DNA of 64,000 bases, taken from contig CAXBDQ010000010.1 in NCBI GenBank assembly GCA_963974675.1, positions 1 to 64,000 on the forward strand, in the 5' to 3' direction. The notes below the pieces were generated by a model, which had not been told where the DNA came from, did not search any database, and worked only from the letters and a program-made list of their open reading frames with translations. This document shows positions 1 to 8,113 of the stretch, piece after piece (positions within the stretch are counted from its first letter, which is position 1; each line of letters starts with the position of its first letter). This DNA is from Porticoccus sp963974675. Its GTDB lineage: Bacteria > Pseudomonadota > Gammaproteobacteria > Pseudomonadales > Porticoccaceae. The translations under genes and the position numbers were made by a program.

Positions 1-33
1 ACTCTTTCTCATGCCTGCCTGTATAACATAATT

Positions 34-171
34 TCATGTTATCTGGGTCAGCCCCCAAATTTTTAGTTTTTCGCCCTGTAGACCCACAATTTCATTTCTG
101 GATGATCTCGGTTGTAACTGGCAGTGCAGCAGTAGCACTTTCCCCTGCCATTGGTAGTGATGGCGACTCAT
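34..171 (-). pseudogene. Truncated DUF167 (YggU-family) gene
   Basis: This 45-codon reading frame lies directly after yggT on the same strand, where a DUF167 gene is commonly found in gammaproteobacteria. The segment LLLHCQLQPRSSRNEIVGL followed by GEKLKI matches the N-terminal half of the family. After LKI the family should continue with a conserved APPVDGKAN-like stretch, but the reading changes to WGLTQIT and stops at 34. No other frame downstream restores the family sequence as far as the window shows. DUF167 proteins are usually about 95 residues, so half is missing. The function of the family is not well defined. I read this as a gene cut by a rearrangement near base 65. A short inverted repeat, ATAACAT/ATGTTAT, lies next to the break at about 23-42. 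Confidence 0.6.
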
Positions 172-198
172 TGTGTTTTCAGGCCTTTTTCCCCGCCA

Positions 199-786
199 TT
201 AAATACCGGCGACTATTTGTACGGGTAATTGCAGGTAATTTGCTATGCCATGTAGAAAAATTTGCAGCATATTAATGACTAAAAACATAAAAATCGGTGA
301 TAGATCTAAACCGCCCAGTGGAGGTATGACGCGTCTAAACGGGTCCATAACCGGAGCGATGAGTTGCTGAAGTAAAGCTAATACCGGGTGTTGGCTTTGT
401 GGCGCTACCCAGCTAACTATAATGATAGCTAATAACCCGTAAAGGTAGATATTCAGCACGAGTGAGATTATCCCCACAGCACCCCAAGAAAGGGCCAAAA
501 AGATATTGATTATACCCGCACCATTAATAGTTGCAGTCAGTTGAATAACGAACCACTGAAACAATAAGGCCAGTATCAGGCTGGCGAGATCGAAGGTCCT
601 AAGGGTGGGGAAGACTTTACGCAACGGCTTGCTGGGTAAGTGTGTAGCCTTGACGAGAAATCGTGAAATGGGATTGTAAAAGTCTGCTTTAACTAATTGC
701 AGCAAGAATCGCAATATCACGATAGCCAGATAAAAACTACCTAGGGATTGAACCAGGAATGTACCTGCCTGGGCGAATGTGTTCAT
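199..786 (-). CDS. yggT: YggT family inner-membrane protein
   Basis: This 195-residue, very hydrophobic protein has two similar halves, each with paired membrane segments (about residues 5-30 and 60-85, then 95-125 and 160-185), as expected of YggT proteins. The motifs NPISRFLVKATHLPSKPLRK in the first half and APVMDPFRRVIPPLGGLDLSP in the second are the duplicated P-x-R-x-x-P loops that mark the family. The gene follows proC in the same direction and probably belongs to a yggS-proC-yggT operon. YggT has been linked to osmotic tolerance and, in plant homologues, to membrane complex biogenesis, but no reaction is established. The ATG at 786 is the natural start, about 100 bases after the proC stop. 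Confidence 0.9.
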   Translation of the reverse strand: MNTFAQAGTFLVQSLGSFYLAIVILRFLLQLVKADFYNPISRFLVKATHLPSKPLRKVFPTLRTFDLASLILALLFQWFVIQLTATINGAGIINIFLALSWGAVGIISLVLNIYLYGLLAIIIVSWVAPQSQHPVLALLQQLIAPVMDPFRRVIPPLGGLDLSPIFMFLVINMLQIFLHGIANYLQLPVQIVAGI

Positions 787-886
787 AGTTTACCTTTTTC
801 TGATATTTTGTATGAATGATTTGGTGCTAACCTCGCAGGGTTAACGCAACACAAAATGAATATGATTGTCGCCAGTTCGCGAGTAT

Positions 887-1708
887 TCAGTCAGATATTT
901 CCTGGGCCATTTCTTGTGCGCGTTCTACGGCACCTTTCATGGCTTTGTTAAATAATCCTGCAAGATCACCGTCCATAAATATTTCAATAGCTCGCTGGGT
1001 GGTACCGCCAGGTGATGTGACACGTTTTCGTAATTCTCCGGGTTCCACATCACTTTCCATGGCCATTTTTGCTGCACCCAGTGCAGTTTGCAAGGTTAGC
1101 TTGCGGGCAACGTTCTGATTAAGGCCCAGCTCCACTCCCGCTTGTTCCATGGCCTCCATAATGAGGAAGAAGTAGGCGGGGCCACTTCCGGATACGGCTG
1201 TTACGGCATCGATATCCTCTTCGCTGTCGAGCCAGCAGGAAATACCTACTGCATCAAGTATTTCTCCCGCTAATATTTGTTGTTCGGGGCTGACGTGTGT
1301 GTTGGCAAATAAACCTGCCGCTCCTGTTTGCACCAAAGACGGAGTGTTAGGCATACAGCGAACAATGGGTGTGCCCTCTCCCAGCCAGTGTTGCAGAGAG
1401 GATATGGGAATGCCTGCTGCAATGGAAATCATCAGGGGTCGATGGCTTAGGGCAGAAGAAAGTTCTTTAGCAACTGGTTTCATCACTTGTGGCTTGATGG
1501 CTAGTATCACGACATCGGCGCAGGTCGCTGCGCTGAGATTGTCTGCCGTCGTATTGATGCCAAACTGTTGGCGTAAGCGATCGCGATTTTCTTGCATGGG
1601 GTCACTGACGATAATGTTGTTTGTTGGGTACCCCTTGTCGAGGAGTCCTCCCACAAGGCTGGTCGCCATATTGCCGCCGCCGATAAACGCCAGTGCTGGT
1701 TTGCTCAC
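887..1708 (-). CDS. proC: Pyrroline-5-carboxylate reductase
   Basis: ProC carries out the last step of proline synthesis, the NAD(P)H-dependent reduction of 1-pyrroline-5-carboxylate to proline, in the cytoplasm. The N-terminal FIGGGNMATSLVGGLL is the Rossmann dinucleotide site, and the C-terminal VTSPGGTT is the conserved ProC signature near the active site. I chose the GTG at 1708, which has an AAGGA ribosome binding site just upstream and gives 273 residues, the usual family length. An ATG further upstream at 1774 would add 22 residues lying inside yggS and without similarity to the family. The gene starts 10 bases after the yggS stop, consistent with one transcript. Confidence 0.95.
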   Translation of the reverse strand: MSKPALAFIGGGNMATSLVGGLLDKGYPTNNIIVSDPMQENRDRLRQQFGINTTADNLSAATCADVVILAIKPQVMKPVAKELSSALSHRPLMISIAAGIPISSLQHWLGEGTPIVRCMPNTPSLVQTGAAGLFANTHVSPEQQILAGEILDAVGISCWLDSEEDIDAVTAVSGSGPAYFFLIMEAMEQAGVELGLNQNVARKLTLQTALGAAKMAMESDVEPGELRKRVTSPGGTTQRAIEIFMDGDLAGLFNKAMKGAVERAQEMAQEISD

Positions 1709-1718
1709 GTTGGTATCC

Positions 1719-2438
1719 TTAACTGTTAGGTGTTTTTTGTGGGAATTGCCGAGGGCCAAAAATGGCTGTACCAATTCGTATCATCGTAGCACCTTCTGCA
1801 ATAGCTACTTCAAGGTCAGCGGACATCCCCATTGAGAGTGTATCTAATGTTGCCAATTGAGGGGAGCTGTTCCTGAGTTTGGAGAGTAGTTGTGTAATCG
1901 CTGCAAAAGATTTGTGTAGCTCAGCCTCTGACAAGCTGCTCTGCGGAATAGCCATTAAGCCGCGGAGATTCAAGTGGGGTAATGCCATGATAGAAAAAGC
2001 CATGTTTTCAACTTCTCTGGCCAAAAGCCCCGATTTACTTTCTTCTTCATTAATATTCACTTGTAAGCAGATATTTAGCGGCTTTTGGTGGCTCTGACGT
2101 AGTGTATTTAGACGCTCTGCTATCTTGATTCGGTCAACAGTGTGAACCCAGTCAAAACTTTCTGCGACTTTTCGTGTTTTATTAGATTGGACGGGACCAA
2201 TAAAATGCCAGCAGATGTCCGTAAGGTCGGAAAGTTGCTGTTGCTTGTCCAATGCTTCTTGTAGATAGTTTTCGCCAAAGTGTCTATGGCCGAGCTCATA
2301 GGCATTGCGTATAGCTTGTGCAGGTTGGCCCTTACTGACGGCGAGTATTGTAATATCGTTGGGATTCCGGCCCACATTTTTTGTAATGTGTTGAATCCGG
2401 TGATGAATATGGTTGAGATTGTCAGCTATATTAGGCAT
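1719..2438 (-). CDS. yggS: YggS family pyridoxal-phosphate homeostasis protein
   Basis: YggS (PLPBP/PROSC family) binds pyridoxal 5'-phosphate in a single TIM-barrel domain and keeps the free cofactor level in balance; it has no known catalytic reaction. The cofactor lysine is K36 in ILAVSKGQPA. The motifs HFGENYLQEA, WHFIGPVQSNK and LSMGMSADLEVAI, which form the phosphate pocket, are all present. The length of 239 residues is normal. The start is an ATG at 2438. It is the first gene of the minus-strand yggS-proC-yggT group and is divergent from pilT, with under 100 bases between them. The same layout next to pilT is familiar from Pseudomonas. Confidence 0.93.
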   Translation of the reverse strand: MPNIADNLNHIHHRIQHITKNVGRNPNDITILAVSKGQPAQAIRNAYELGHRHFGENYLQEALDKQQQLSDLTDICWHFIGPVQSNKTRKVAESFDWVHTVDRIKIAERLNTLRQSHQKPLNICLQVNINEEESKSGLLAREVENMAFSIMALPHLNLRGLMAIPQSSLSEAELHKSFAAITQLLSKLRNSSPQLATLDTLSMGMSADLEVAIAEGATMIRIGTAIFGPRQFPQKTPNS

Positions 2439-2442
2439 ATAC

Positions 2443-2469
2443 TTGGCACAAAAGGCATGTTGTTATAAT
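2443..2469 (+). promoter_or_regulatory. Probable sigma-70 promoter for pilT
   Basis: A TTGGCA box at 2443-2448 and a perfect TATAAT at 2464-2469 face pilT, with a 15-base spacer that is shorter than the ideal 17. The site sits in the short divergent gap between yggS and pilT. Judged by eye only. Confidence 0.45.
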
Positions 2470-2533
2470 AAATAGGGTACTACACAGCCTTTCGGGAAAG
2501 CACTAGATTAACCCAGAATGACAGGAATAATTC

Positions 2534-3568
2534 ATGGATATTACGGAACTGTTGGCCTTCAGTGTAAAACAGGGCTCATCGGATTTACATCTTTCAGCTG
2601 GATTACCGCCAATGATAAGAATTGATGGCGATATGAGGCGGGTGAATTTACCACCGATGGAGCACAAGGAAGTTCACAGTTTGATCTATGAGATCATGAA
2701 CGATAAGCAGCGTCGGGATTATGAAGAGTTTTTGGAAACAGACTTTTCCTTTGAGGTTCCGGGTGTCGCACGTTTTCGTGTTAATGCATTTAACCAAAAC
2801 CGTGGTGCTGCAGGTGTTTTTCGGACGATTCCCTCTCGAGTGCTAACACTTGAAGAGCTGGGTTTTGGGCAGGTTTTTCGTGATTTATCTATGTTGCCTA
2901 GGGGGCTGGTGTTGGTGACGGGACCAACGGGTTCTGGTAAATCCACATCCCTTGCTGCCATGGTTGATTACGTCAATGAGAATCGTTACCAGCATATTTT
3001 GACCATTGAAGACCCTATAGAATTTGTCCATGAAGGAAAAAAATGCTTGGTAAACCAACGGGAGGTTCACAGGGACACCCACGGCTTTAGTGAAGCTTTG
3101 CGTTCAGCGCTTAGGGAAGATCCAGATATTATTTTGGTGGGTGAAATGCGAGACCTCGAAACAATTCGCTTGGCACTCACGGCAGCAGAAACCGGTCACT
3201 TGGTGTTTGGTACGTTACACACAACCTCTGCGGCGAAAACCATCGACCGGATTGTTGATGTTTTCCCCGGTGCAGAAAAGTCCATGGTGCGGTCGATGCT
3301 GTCGGAATCGTTACAGGCCGTTATCTCTCAAACGCTTATGAAGAAGATCGGCGGAGGGCGGATTGCCGCCCATGAAATTATGGTGGGTACGCCTGCGATT
3401 CGAAACTTGATTCGTGAAGATAAAATTGCACAAATGTATTCGGCCATCCAAACCGGTGCAGCACATGGTATGCAGAGTATGGATCAGCATCTTCAACGGT
3501 TGGTCCAACAAAAAGCAATTTCCCGTGAGGTTGCCCGTGAAAAAGCGAAAATCCCAGATGATTTTTAA
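2534..3568 (+). CDS. pilT: Type IV pilus retraction ATPase PilT
   Basis: PilT is the hexameric cytoplasmic ATPase that drives pilin depolymerisation and so pilus retraction and twitching motility. The 344-residue length is that of canonical PilT. It starts MDITELLAFSVKQGSSDLHL, as PilT proteins do. Walker A is GPTGSGKST at residues 130-138, an Asp box precedes it, Walker B lies in IILVGEMRD near residue 200, and the His box TGHLVFGTLHT follows. The C-terminal AIRNLIRE motif, needed for retraction in Pseudomonas, is intact. pilU follows after about 80 bases with a hairpin between them. The regulatory Pil-Chp genes lie a few kilobases away, consistent with a twitching-motility region. Confidence 0.97.
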   Translation: MDITELLAFSVKQGSSDLHLSAGLPPMIRIDGDMRRVNLPPMEHKEVHSLIYEIMNDKQRRDYEEFLETDFSFEVPGVARFRVNAFNQNRGAAGVFRTIPSRVLTLEELGFGQVFRDLSMLPRGLVLVTGPTGSGKSTSLAAMVDYVNENRYQHILTIEDPIEFVHEGKKCLVNQREVHRDTHGFSEALRSALREDPDIILVGEMRDLETIRLALTAAETGHLVFGTLHTTSAAKTIDRIVDVFPGAEKSMVRSMLSESLQAVISQTLMKKIGGGRIAAHEIMVGTPAIRNLIREDKIAQMYSAIQTGAAHGMQSMDQHLQRLVQQKAISREVAREKAKIPDDF

Positions 3569-3600
3569 TGAGAGAGACCTGAGCGTTCGGACGTTGCTAG

Positions 3601-3619
3601 GTTGCTGTTAGACAGCAAC
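3601..3619 (+). other. Perfect hairpin in the pilT-pilU gap
   Basis: GTTGCTGT at 3601-3608 and ACAGCAAC at 3612-3619 form an 8-pair stem with a 3-base loop. No T-run follows, so it is not a typical intrinsic terminator. It may stabilise or process the pilT-pilU transcript and help set different levels of the two ATPases; that role is inference. Confidence 0.5.
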
Positions 3620-3649
3620 GCTAACCCAAAATAGTGAGTGGAGAAAGCT

Positions 3650-4792
3650 ATGGATTTTGATGTTCTCTTAGATTTAGTGGTACAAAAGAAAGCTTCAGAT
3701 CTTTTTATCACAGCAGGTGTTGCCCCTAGTATTAAAGTGAATGGTGTCATTATGCCTGTGGGTAAAACATCATTGTCCGCTGAAAAGGCGCGGCAGCTCG
3801 TTGAAAATGTGATGAATGAAGAGCAGATAAAGGAGTTCCACAGTACTAGGGAACTAAATTTTGCCATTGGCAGGCCGGGAGTTGGCCGTTTCCGGGTGAG
3901 TGCCTTTTATCAACGGAATGAAGTTGGCATGGTGTTGCGCCGTATCGAGAGCAAAATTCCGACCATAGAAGAGTTATCGTTACCGCCAGTTCTGAATGAC
4001 TTGGCGATGACTAAGCGCGGCATCATTATTTTTGTGGGTGCAACCGGTGCGGGTAAGTCTACATCCCTAGCTGCAATGATTGGTTATCGTAACCGCAACA
4101 GTAAAGGGCATATTATTTCTGTTGAAGATCCCATCGAATTTATTCATCGACACGAAGGTTGCATTATCACTCAACGGGAAGTGGGTATTGATACGGAATC
4201 CTTTGAGGTGGCTCTCCGTAATACTCTGAGGCAGGCGCCGGATGTGATACTTATCGGTGAAATTCGAACCCCGGAAACCATGGAGCATGCCATTACGTTT
4301 GCTGAAACGGGCCACTTGGTTTTGGCAACGTTACACGCAAACAATGCTAACCAGGCTCTAGATCGTATCCAGCACTTTTTTCCAACTGAACGTCAGAATC
4401 AGTTGTGGATGGACCTTTCGCTTAACCTTAAAGCCATGGTGGCTCAGCAGCTTATTCCTTTGGCGGATGGCTCTGGTCGTTGTGCGGCGATTGAAATTTT
4501 GATTAATACACCGTTGGTTGGAGATTTGATTCGTAAGGGTGAAGTGCACAAGCTCAAGGAGTTGATGGCACGTTCGACAGAGCTTGGCATGCAAACGTTT
4601 GATCAAGCGTTGTTTGCACAGTATGACGAAGGGCTGATTACCTATGAGAATGCTATGGCGCATGCGGATTCGAAGAATGATTTGCGCTTGTTGATCAAGC
4701 TGCAGTCAGAAACTGATCCCGGTTATTTGTCGAATGCTGCAGATGATTTACAAGTGGCTGGAGATCAAGATGACCGTGGTAACTATTTTTAG
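3650..4792 (+). CDS. pilU: PilT-like accessory retraction ATPase PilU
   Basis: PilU is a paralogue of PilT that forms a second retraction hexamer and raises retraction force in concert with PilT. The protein begins MDFDVLLDLVVQKKASDLFI, typical of PilU. Walker A is GATGAGKST at residues 130-138, and Walker B is in ILIGEIRTPE. The ATG at 3650 has GGAG six bases upstream, which decides against the in-frame GTG at 3638. The 380-residue length with an acidic, flexible C-terminal tail of about 30 residues fits the family. The position directly after pilT is conserved. Confidence 0.95.
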   Translation: MDFDVLLDLVVQKKASDLFITAGVAPSIKVNGVIMPVGKTSLSAEKARQLVENVMNEEQIKEFHSTRELNFAIGRPGVGRFRVSAFYQRNEVGMVLRRIESKIPTIEELSLPPVLNDLAMTKRGIIIFVGATGAGKSTSLAAMIGYRNRNSKGHIISVEDPIEFIHRHEGCIITQREVGIDTESFEVALRNTLRQAPDVILIGEIRTPETMEHAITFAETGHLVLATLHANNANQALDRIQHFFPTERQNQLWMDLSLNLKAMVAQQLIPLADGSGRCAAIEILINTPLVGDLIRKGEVHKLKELMARSTELGMQTFDQALFAQYDEGLITYENAMAHADSKNDLRLLIKLQSETDPGYLSNAADDLQVAGDQDDRGNYF

Positions 4793-4822
4793 GATCTGAA
4801 ACACTATTTTAACGTTTAGTTA

Positions 4823-5281
4823 TCAGGGTTCTTTGGCGATCGATGGGTCTGATAGCCAAGTTTGTAGAATGATAACGGCTGCGAGATCATCCACCGGTTG
4901 ATCTCGGTAGCTTAGTTCGCCTTTATGCCTTTTGTTTGTATCTCGTTGCTGCTCCTGATGTTTTGCCTCAAAGGTTGAAAGTCGTTCATCAACCATCTTC
5001 ACTTGTACGCCAAACTTGCCATGCAGCCGACGTGCAAATTTTCGTGCTCGTGCACAGAAATCACTTTCACTGCCATCCATATTGAGTGGCAGACCAACAA
5101 GTACTTGGTCTGGTTGCCACTCGCTGAGCAGTTGTTTTATCTGATCCCAATTGGGTATGCCGTCTCTGGCTTTGAAAACGGTGAGTGGGTTGGCTGTTCC
5201 TGAAAGGGTTTGGCCAACAGCAACGCCAATTTGGCGGGTGCCAAAATCAAAGGCAAGAGCGGTACAGATTTCAGAGGCGAT
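4823..5281 (-). CDS. ruvX: RuvX/YqgF family Holliday junction resolvase-like protein, start unclear
   Basis: This is the YqgF/RuvX nuclease family, with an RNase H fold and roles proposed in 16S rRNA 5'-end processing or Holliday junction resolution. The frame reads ALAFDFGTRQIGVAVGQT, which carries the first catalytic Asp, then VLVGLPLNMDGS, VKMVDERLST and DDLAAVIILQTWL, so the whole domain is present. An ATG-initiated product would begin only at 5080 and lose the first catalytic motif. In this frame there is no ATG, GTG or TTG between the stop at 5338-5336 and the DFG motif. The boundary given uses an ATC at 5281 with AGGA eight bases upstream. The ATG at 5321 is one frame off. Either a rare start codon or a one-base indel is involved. 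The gene follows yqgE, as is usual. Confidence 0.75.
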   Translation of the reverse strand: MASEICTALAFDFGTRQIGVAVGQTLSGTANPLTVFKARDGIPNWDQIKQLLSEWQPDQVLVGLPLNMDGSESDFCARARKFARRLHGKFGVQVKMVDERLSTFEAKHQEQQRDTNKRHKGELSYRDQPVDDLAAVIILQTWLSDPSIAKEP

Positions 5282-5304
5282 GGGGTTGTTCCTGTTGCTG
5301 AGCC

Positions 5305-5883
5305 CTAAGCGTGACCGACATGGCTGCTGAGCTGATTAAGGTTAACGCCTATTTTAGCGGCGGCTGCAGTGGCACGGTCATGAAAAGGCACATGAAAGAG
5401 GATATCGGTATCTCCAGGTACGGTGAGCCAAGCGTTATCAGCAAGCTCCTCCTCCAGTTGCCCTGGCCCCCAACCAGCGTAGCCCAACGTGATAATTAAA
5501 TTATTTGGCCCCTGCTCTTTTGCGATGTCGGTAATGATATCGCAGGAGGCTGTGAGGTAAATATCGTTGGAAATTGGCAGCGTCGATTCCCAGGGGTGGT
5601 TACCTGGGCCATGAAGAACAAACCCTCTGTCCATTTGTACGGGGCCGCCAGAAAGTAAAGATTGTTTACCTATTTCGGGCGTATAGCTGATCTTAAGTTG
5701 CTCAAAAATTTGACTGAAAGGAATGTCTAAGGGGTCGTTAATCACCAAGCCCATGGCGCCATCAGCACCGTGTTCACAAAGATAGATAACGGTATGAGAA
5801 AAGTTGGGATCAAGCAAGCCGGGCATGGCCACCAAAAAGTGGTTGCTAAAGTCTTGGCTGGGGCGATCAGGAGGTCTATTCAT
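5305..5883 (-). CDS. yqgE: YqgE/AlgH family protein
   Basis: This protein belongs to the UPF0301 (YqgE/AlgH) family, historically named in Pseudomonas for an effect on alginate gene expression; its biochemical role is not settled. Recognisable family motifs are FLVAMPGLLDPNFSHTVIYL at the start, GAMGLVINDPL, LLSGGPVQMDRGFVLH and the C-terminal LGYAGWGPGQLEEEL. The 192-residue length is normal. It precedes ruvX on the same strand, and the two probably share a transcript, as in many gammaproteobacteria. A TonB-like gene lies about 75 bases upstream. Confidence 0.93.
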   Translation of the reverse strand: MNRPPDRPSQDFSNHFLVAMPGLLDPNFSHTVIYLCEHGADGAMGLVINDPLDIPFSQIFEQLKISYTPEIGKQSLLSGGPVQMDRGFVLHGPGNHPWESTLPISNDIYLTASCDIITDIAKEQGPNNLIITLGYAGWGPGQLEEELADNAWLTVPGDTDILFHVPFHDRATAAAAKIGVNLNQLSSHVGHA

Positions 5884-5958
5884 CTCTATGAGTATGGGCT
5901 TCCTTAACGGGAAAACAAGTCTCTGGGAAAGTGTTAGAGAGCATGTGGCCGTGAGCGT

Positions 5959-6834
5959 TCAGTTGATTGTGTTTAACTGGTTGCCGGGAACAAATCGCCA
6001 AGTGCGGATAATCTCCAGTTTGTCCCATTGTTTGATTTCTGCTGGAAACGGTGCAAAAGGGGATGCCAGCCGAACGGTTCTGATGGCAGCTTGATCAAGT
6101 ACGCGCTGTCCTGAGCTGAGAAGAATTTCTACATTGTCTACAGCGCCATTGGGTAGCACGGTGACAGCTAATCTTAGGTCGCCATACATGGACTTTTGTC
6201 GTGCTTCTTCGGGGTAGTTGTTGTTTCCCGCCATTTCAATACGGTCAATCCAATAGCGCAAATAAGCGGCGTGATCGGCAGATTTGGTGCTGGCAGAGGT
6301 GAGTCTTAATACCCGTGCTAGTTTGCTGTATTCCTGTTGTTTTTGGTCGAGCTTTGCTTTTAGGCTGGCGATCTCTAGTGATGTTGCTTGAGGTAGTGGT
6401 ACCAAAGTGTTCTGTTCGGCTTCTTGCGGTTTTGGTTCACTCGTCGTGTTGGAGAGGCTGTCTGAGGTGGTAGACAGGGTTGGGGTGTCACCAGCTATGG
6501 GTTGCTGGGTGGATTGCTGTAGAGGCACACCGGTTTTTTTCAACTGATTGGCGCTTATCTCAGAGAGTTGGTCGGTTGTTAATGCCTGTTTATCACTTTG
6601 GTTTCCACTCCCCTGTTGATTGTGTTGAGCGAGAAATTCGGCGTCTTCAGGTTCTTTCTCTGAGCGATGCTGAGCTAGGGTGACCTCCAGCGTGGGGGCT
6701 GCCTGTTGTTGCTGGTGTAATTTAAATCCCAAGCCAAAAATTAATAGTGCGTGTACGGCAATAGCTAAAAATAAGGAAAAACCAAAGCGGTCGGGTTCGT
6801 GTTCCGGGTTGGTTTTGGGAATGGATATAGCCAT
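5959..6834 (-). CDS. TonB-like energy transducer (TonB3 type)
   Basis: The 291-residue protein has a short cytoplasmic N-terminus, one membrane anchor at about residues 20-40 (FSLFLAIAVHALLIFGLGF), a Gln/Ser/Pro-rich periplasmic linker with a possible coiled coil near residues 145-170, and a C-terminal TonB domain of about 90 residues ending in IIRTWRFVPG. The motif YPEEARQKSMYGDLRLAVTV is the standard start of that domain. Its place between yqgE and gshB-pilG is where Pseudomonas aeruginosa has tonB3, which affects twitching motility. The start codon overlaps the gshB stop by one base (TAATG), so translation is likely coupled. Which outer-membrane partner it serves cannot be read here. Confidence 0.87.
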   Translation of the reverse strand: MAISIPKTNPEHEPDRFGFSLFLAIAVHALLIFGLGFKLHQQQQAAPTLEVTLAQHRSEKEPEDAEFLAQHNQQGSGNQSDKQALTTDQLSEISANQLKKTGVPLQQSTQQPIAGDTPTLSTTSDSLSNTTSEPKPQEAEQNTLVPLPQATSLEIASLKAKLDQKQQEYSKLARVLRLTSASTKSADHAAYLRYWIDRIEMAGNNNYPEEARQKSMYGDLRLAVTVLPNGAVDNVEILLSSGQRVLDQAAIRTVRLASPFAPFPAEIKQWDKLEIIRTWRFVPGNQLNTIN

Positions 6835-7781
6835 TAGTCAATCCGTTGTTCAATAGCATTCATTAGCTTTCCGCCGATATCCATTGACTCTTGACGATCT
6901 ATTTCTCGGGCGCAGGTAGGGCTGGTAACATTGATTTCCGTGAGATAATCACCAATAACATCTAGCCCAGCAAACAAAATTCCTTTCTCTTTCAATACGG
7001 GCCCAATTTGGTTGGCAATCCAGATATCTCTCTCGCTTAAGGGTTGAACGACACCTGTGCCGCCTACAGCAAGGTTGCCACGAATATCCCCTTCCGGTGG
7101 AATTCTTGCGAGACAATGAGAGATAGGCTCTCCATCAACCATCAAAATGCGTTTATCTCCGGCATTAATTTGTGGGATAAATTTTTGCGCCATGATAGTT
7201 CGAGTGCCGTTCATGGTCAGTGTTTCAATAATGACATTGAGGTTCGGATCGTCTGGGCCAACCTTGAAAATAGAGGTTCCTCCCATACCATCGAGGGGCT
7301 TAAGAACAATGTCGTGGTGAGTCTGGTAAAAACTCTTTAGTTGGAGTGCGTCTCTACTGACCAACAGTGGCGGAGTACATTGTGGGAATAGTGTGGCGAA
7401 GACCTTTTCATTACAGTCTCTGAGGCTTTGTGGTTTATTAACAACCAGCGCACCCTGTTTTTCTGCTGCTTCAAGAATATAGGTGGAATAAATGTACTCG
7501 CTGTCAAAGGGTGGATCCTTGCGCATTAAAATCACATCAAGTGATGCAAGAGATTCAATCTTTGATTCTCCAAGGGTAAACCAGCTGGTTGCGTGATCTC
7601 TGACCTGCAGTGATGCCATATTGGCAATGGGGTTGCTGTTATCAAGTGCTAGGCTGCCCTGTTCCATATACTTGATTTCCCAGCCACGACGTTGGGCGGC
7701 AAGTAACAGTGCCAGGGTAGTATCCTTGTGCGGCTTAATACTAGCAATGGGGTCCATAACTACCCCGAGTATCTTGGTCAT
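6834..7781 (-). CDS. gshB: Glutathione synthetase
   Basis: GshB joins gamma-glutamylcysteine and glycine with ATP to make glutathione in the cytoplasm. It is an ATP-grasp enzyme: the N-terminal ILGVVMDPIASIKPHKDTTLA, the central VLKPLDGMGGTSIF and the C-terminal LFAGLDVIGDYLTEINVTSP motifs are all present, and the length of 315 residues is standard. I chose the ATG at 7781, which has AGGT eight bases upstream and gives the family's usual N-terminus, over an in-frame GTG at 7799. It is divergent from pilG and overlaps the tonB3-like gene downstream by one base. Confidence 0.95.
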   Translation of the reverse strand: MTKILGVVMDPIASIKPHKDTTLALLLAAQRRGWEIKYMEQGSLALDNSNPIANMASLQVRDHATSWFTLGESKIESLASLDVILMRKDPPFDSEYIYSTYILEAAEKQGALVVNKPQSLRDCNEKVFATLFPQCTPPLLVSRDALQLKSFYQTHHDIVLKPLDGMGGTSIFKVGPDDPNLNVIIETLTMNGTRTIMAQKFIPQINAGDKRILMVDGEPISHCLARIPPEGDIRGNLAVGGTGVVQPLSERDIWIANQIGPVLKEKGILFAGLDVIGDYLTEINVTSPTCAREIDRQESMDIGGKLMNAIEQRID

Positions 7782-8113
7782 AAGTGTTACCTGTGTCACG
7801 CCACGTATGGCAGTTCATTCTTTATGATTGTAAACCAGACATCACTGCCAATGATTGGGTGCTGTTAACACTAATGGAATTGGCGGGGCAAAAAATACTG
7901 GCTAAACGTAGTTTATGGTAGGACGCACTAAAAGTGTGTAAGTCTCTTCGAATAACTTGCGGGGAAAGTGTCGGGGCGACAGCAAATGTGAGAGAAAACA
8001 GACCACAAGTTACAGAACTAACAGTCAGTTATAGATTAAACATGATGATTGTGTTAAATAATGTTCTACTGGTGAAATCCAGGTGAATATAATCATAAAA
8101 CGAGAAACTTAAG
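7782..8113. other. Divergent gshB/pilG control region
   Basis: This 332-base gap separates divergent gshB and pilG and must hold promoters for both, including the one driving the Pil-Chp operon. It is moderately AT-rich towards pilG. I see no clear terminator, repeat or small gene in it, and no promoter pair strong enough to mark by eye. Confidence 0.5.

Noticed and set aside
36..275. Plus-strand open frame of 79 codons
   Set aside because: It overlaps the DUF167 remnant and the yggT end on the other strand and has no family features.
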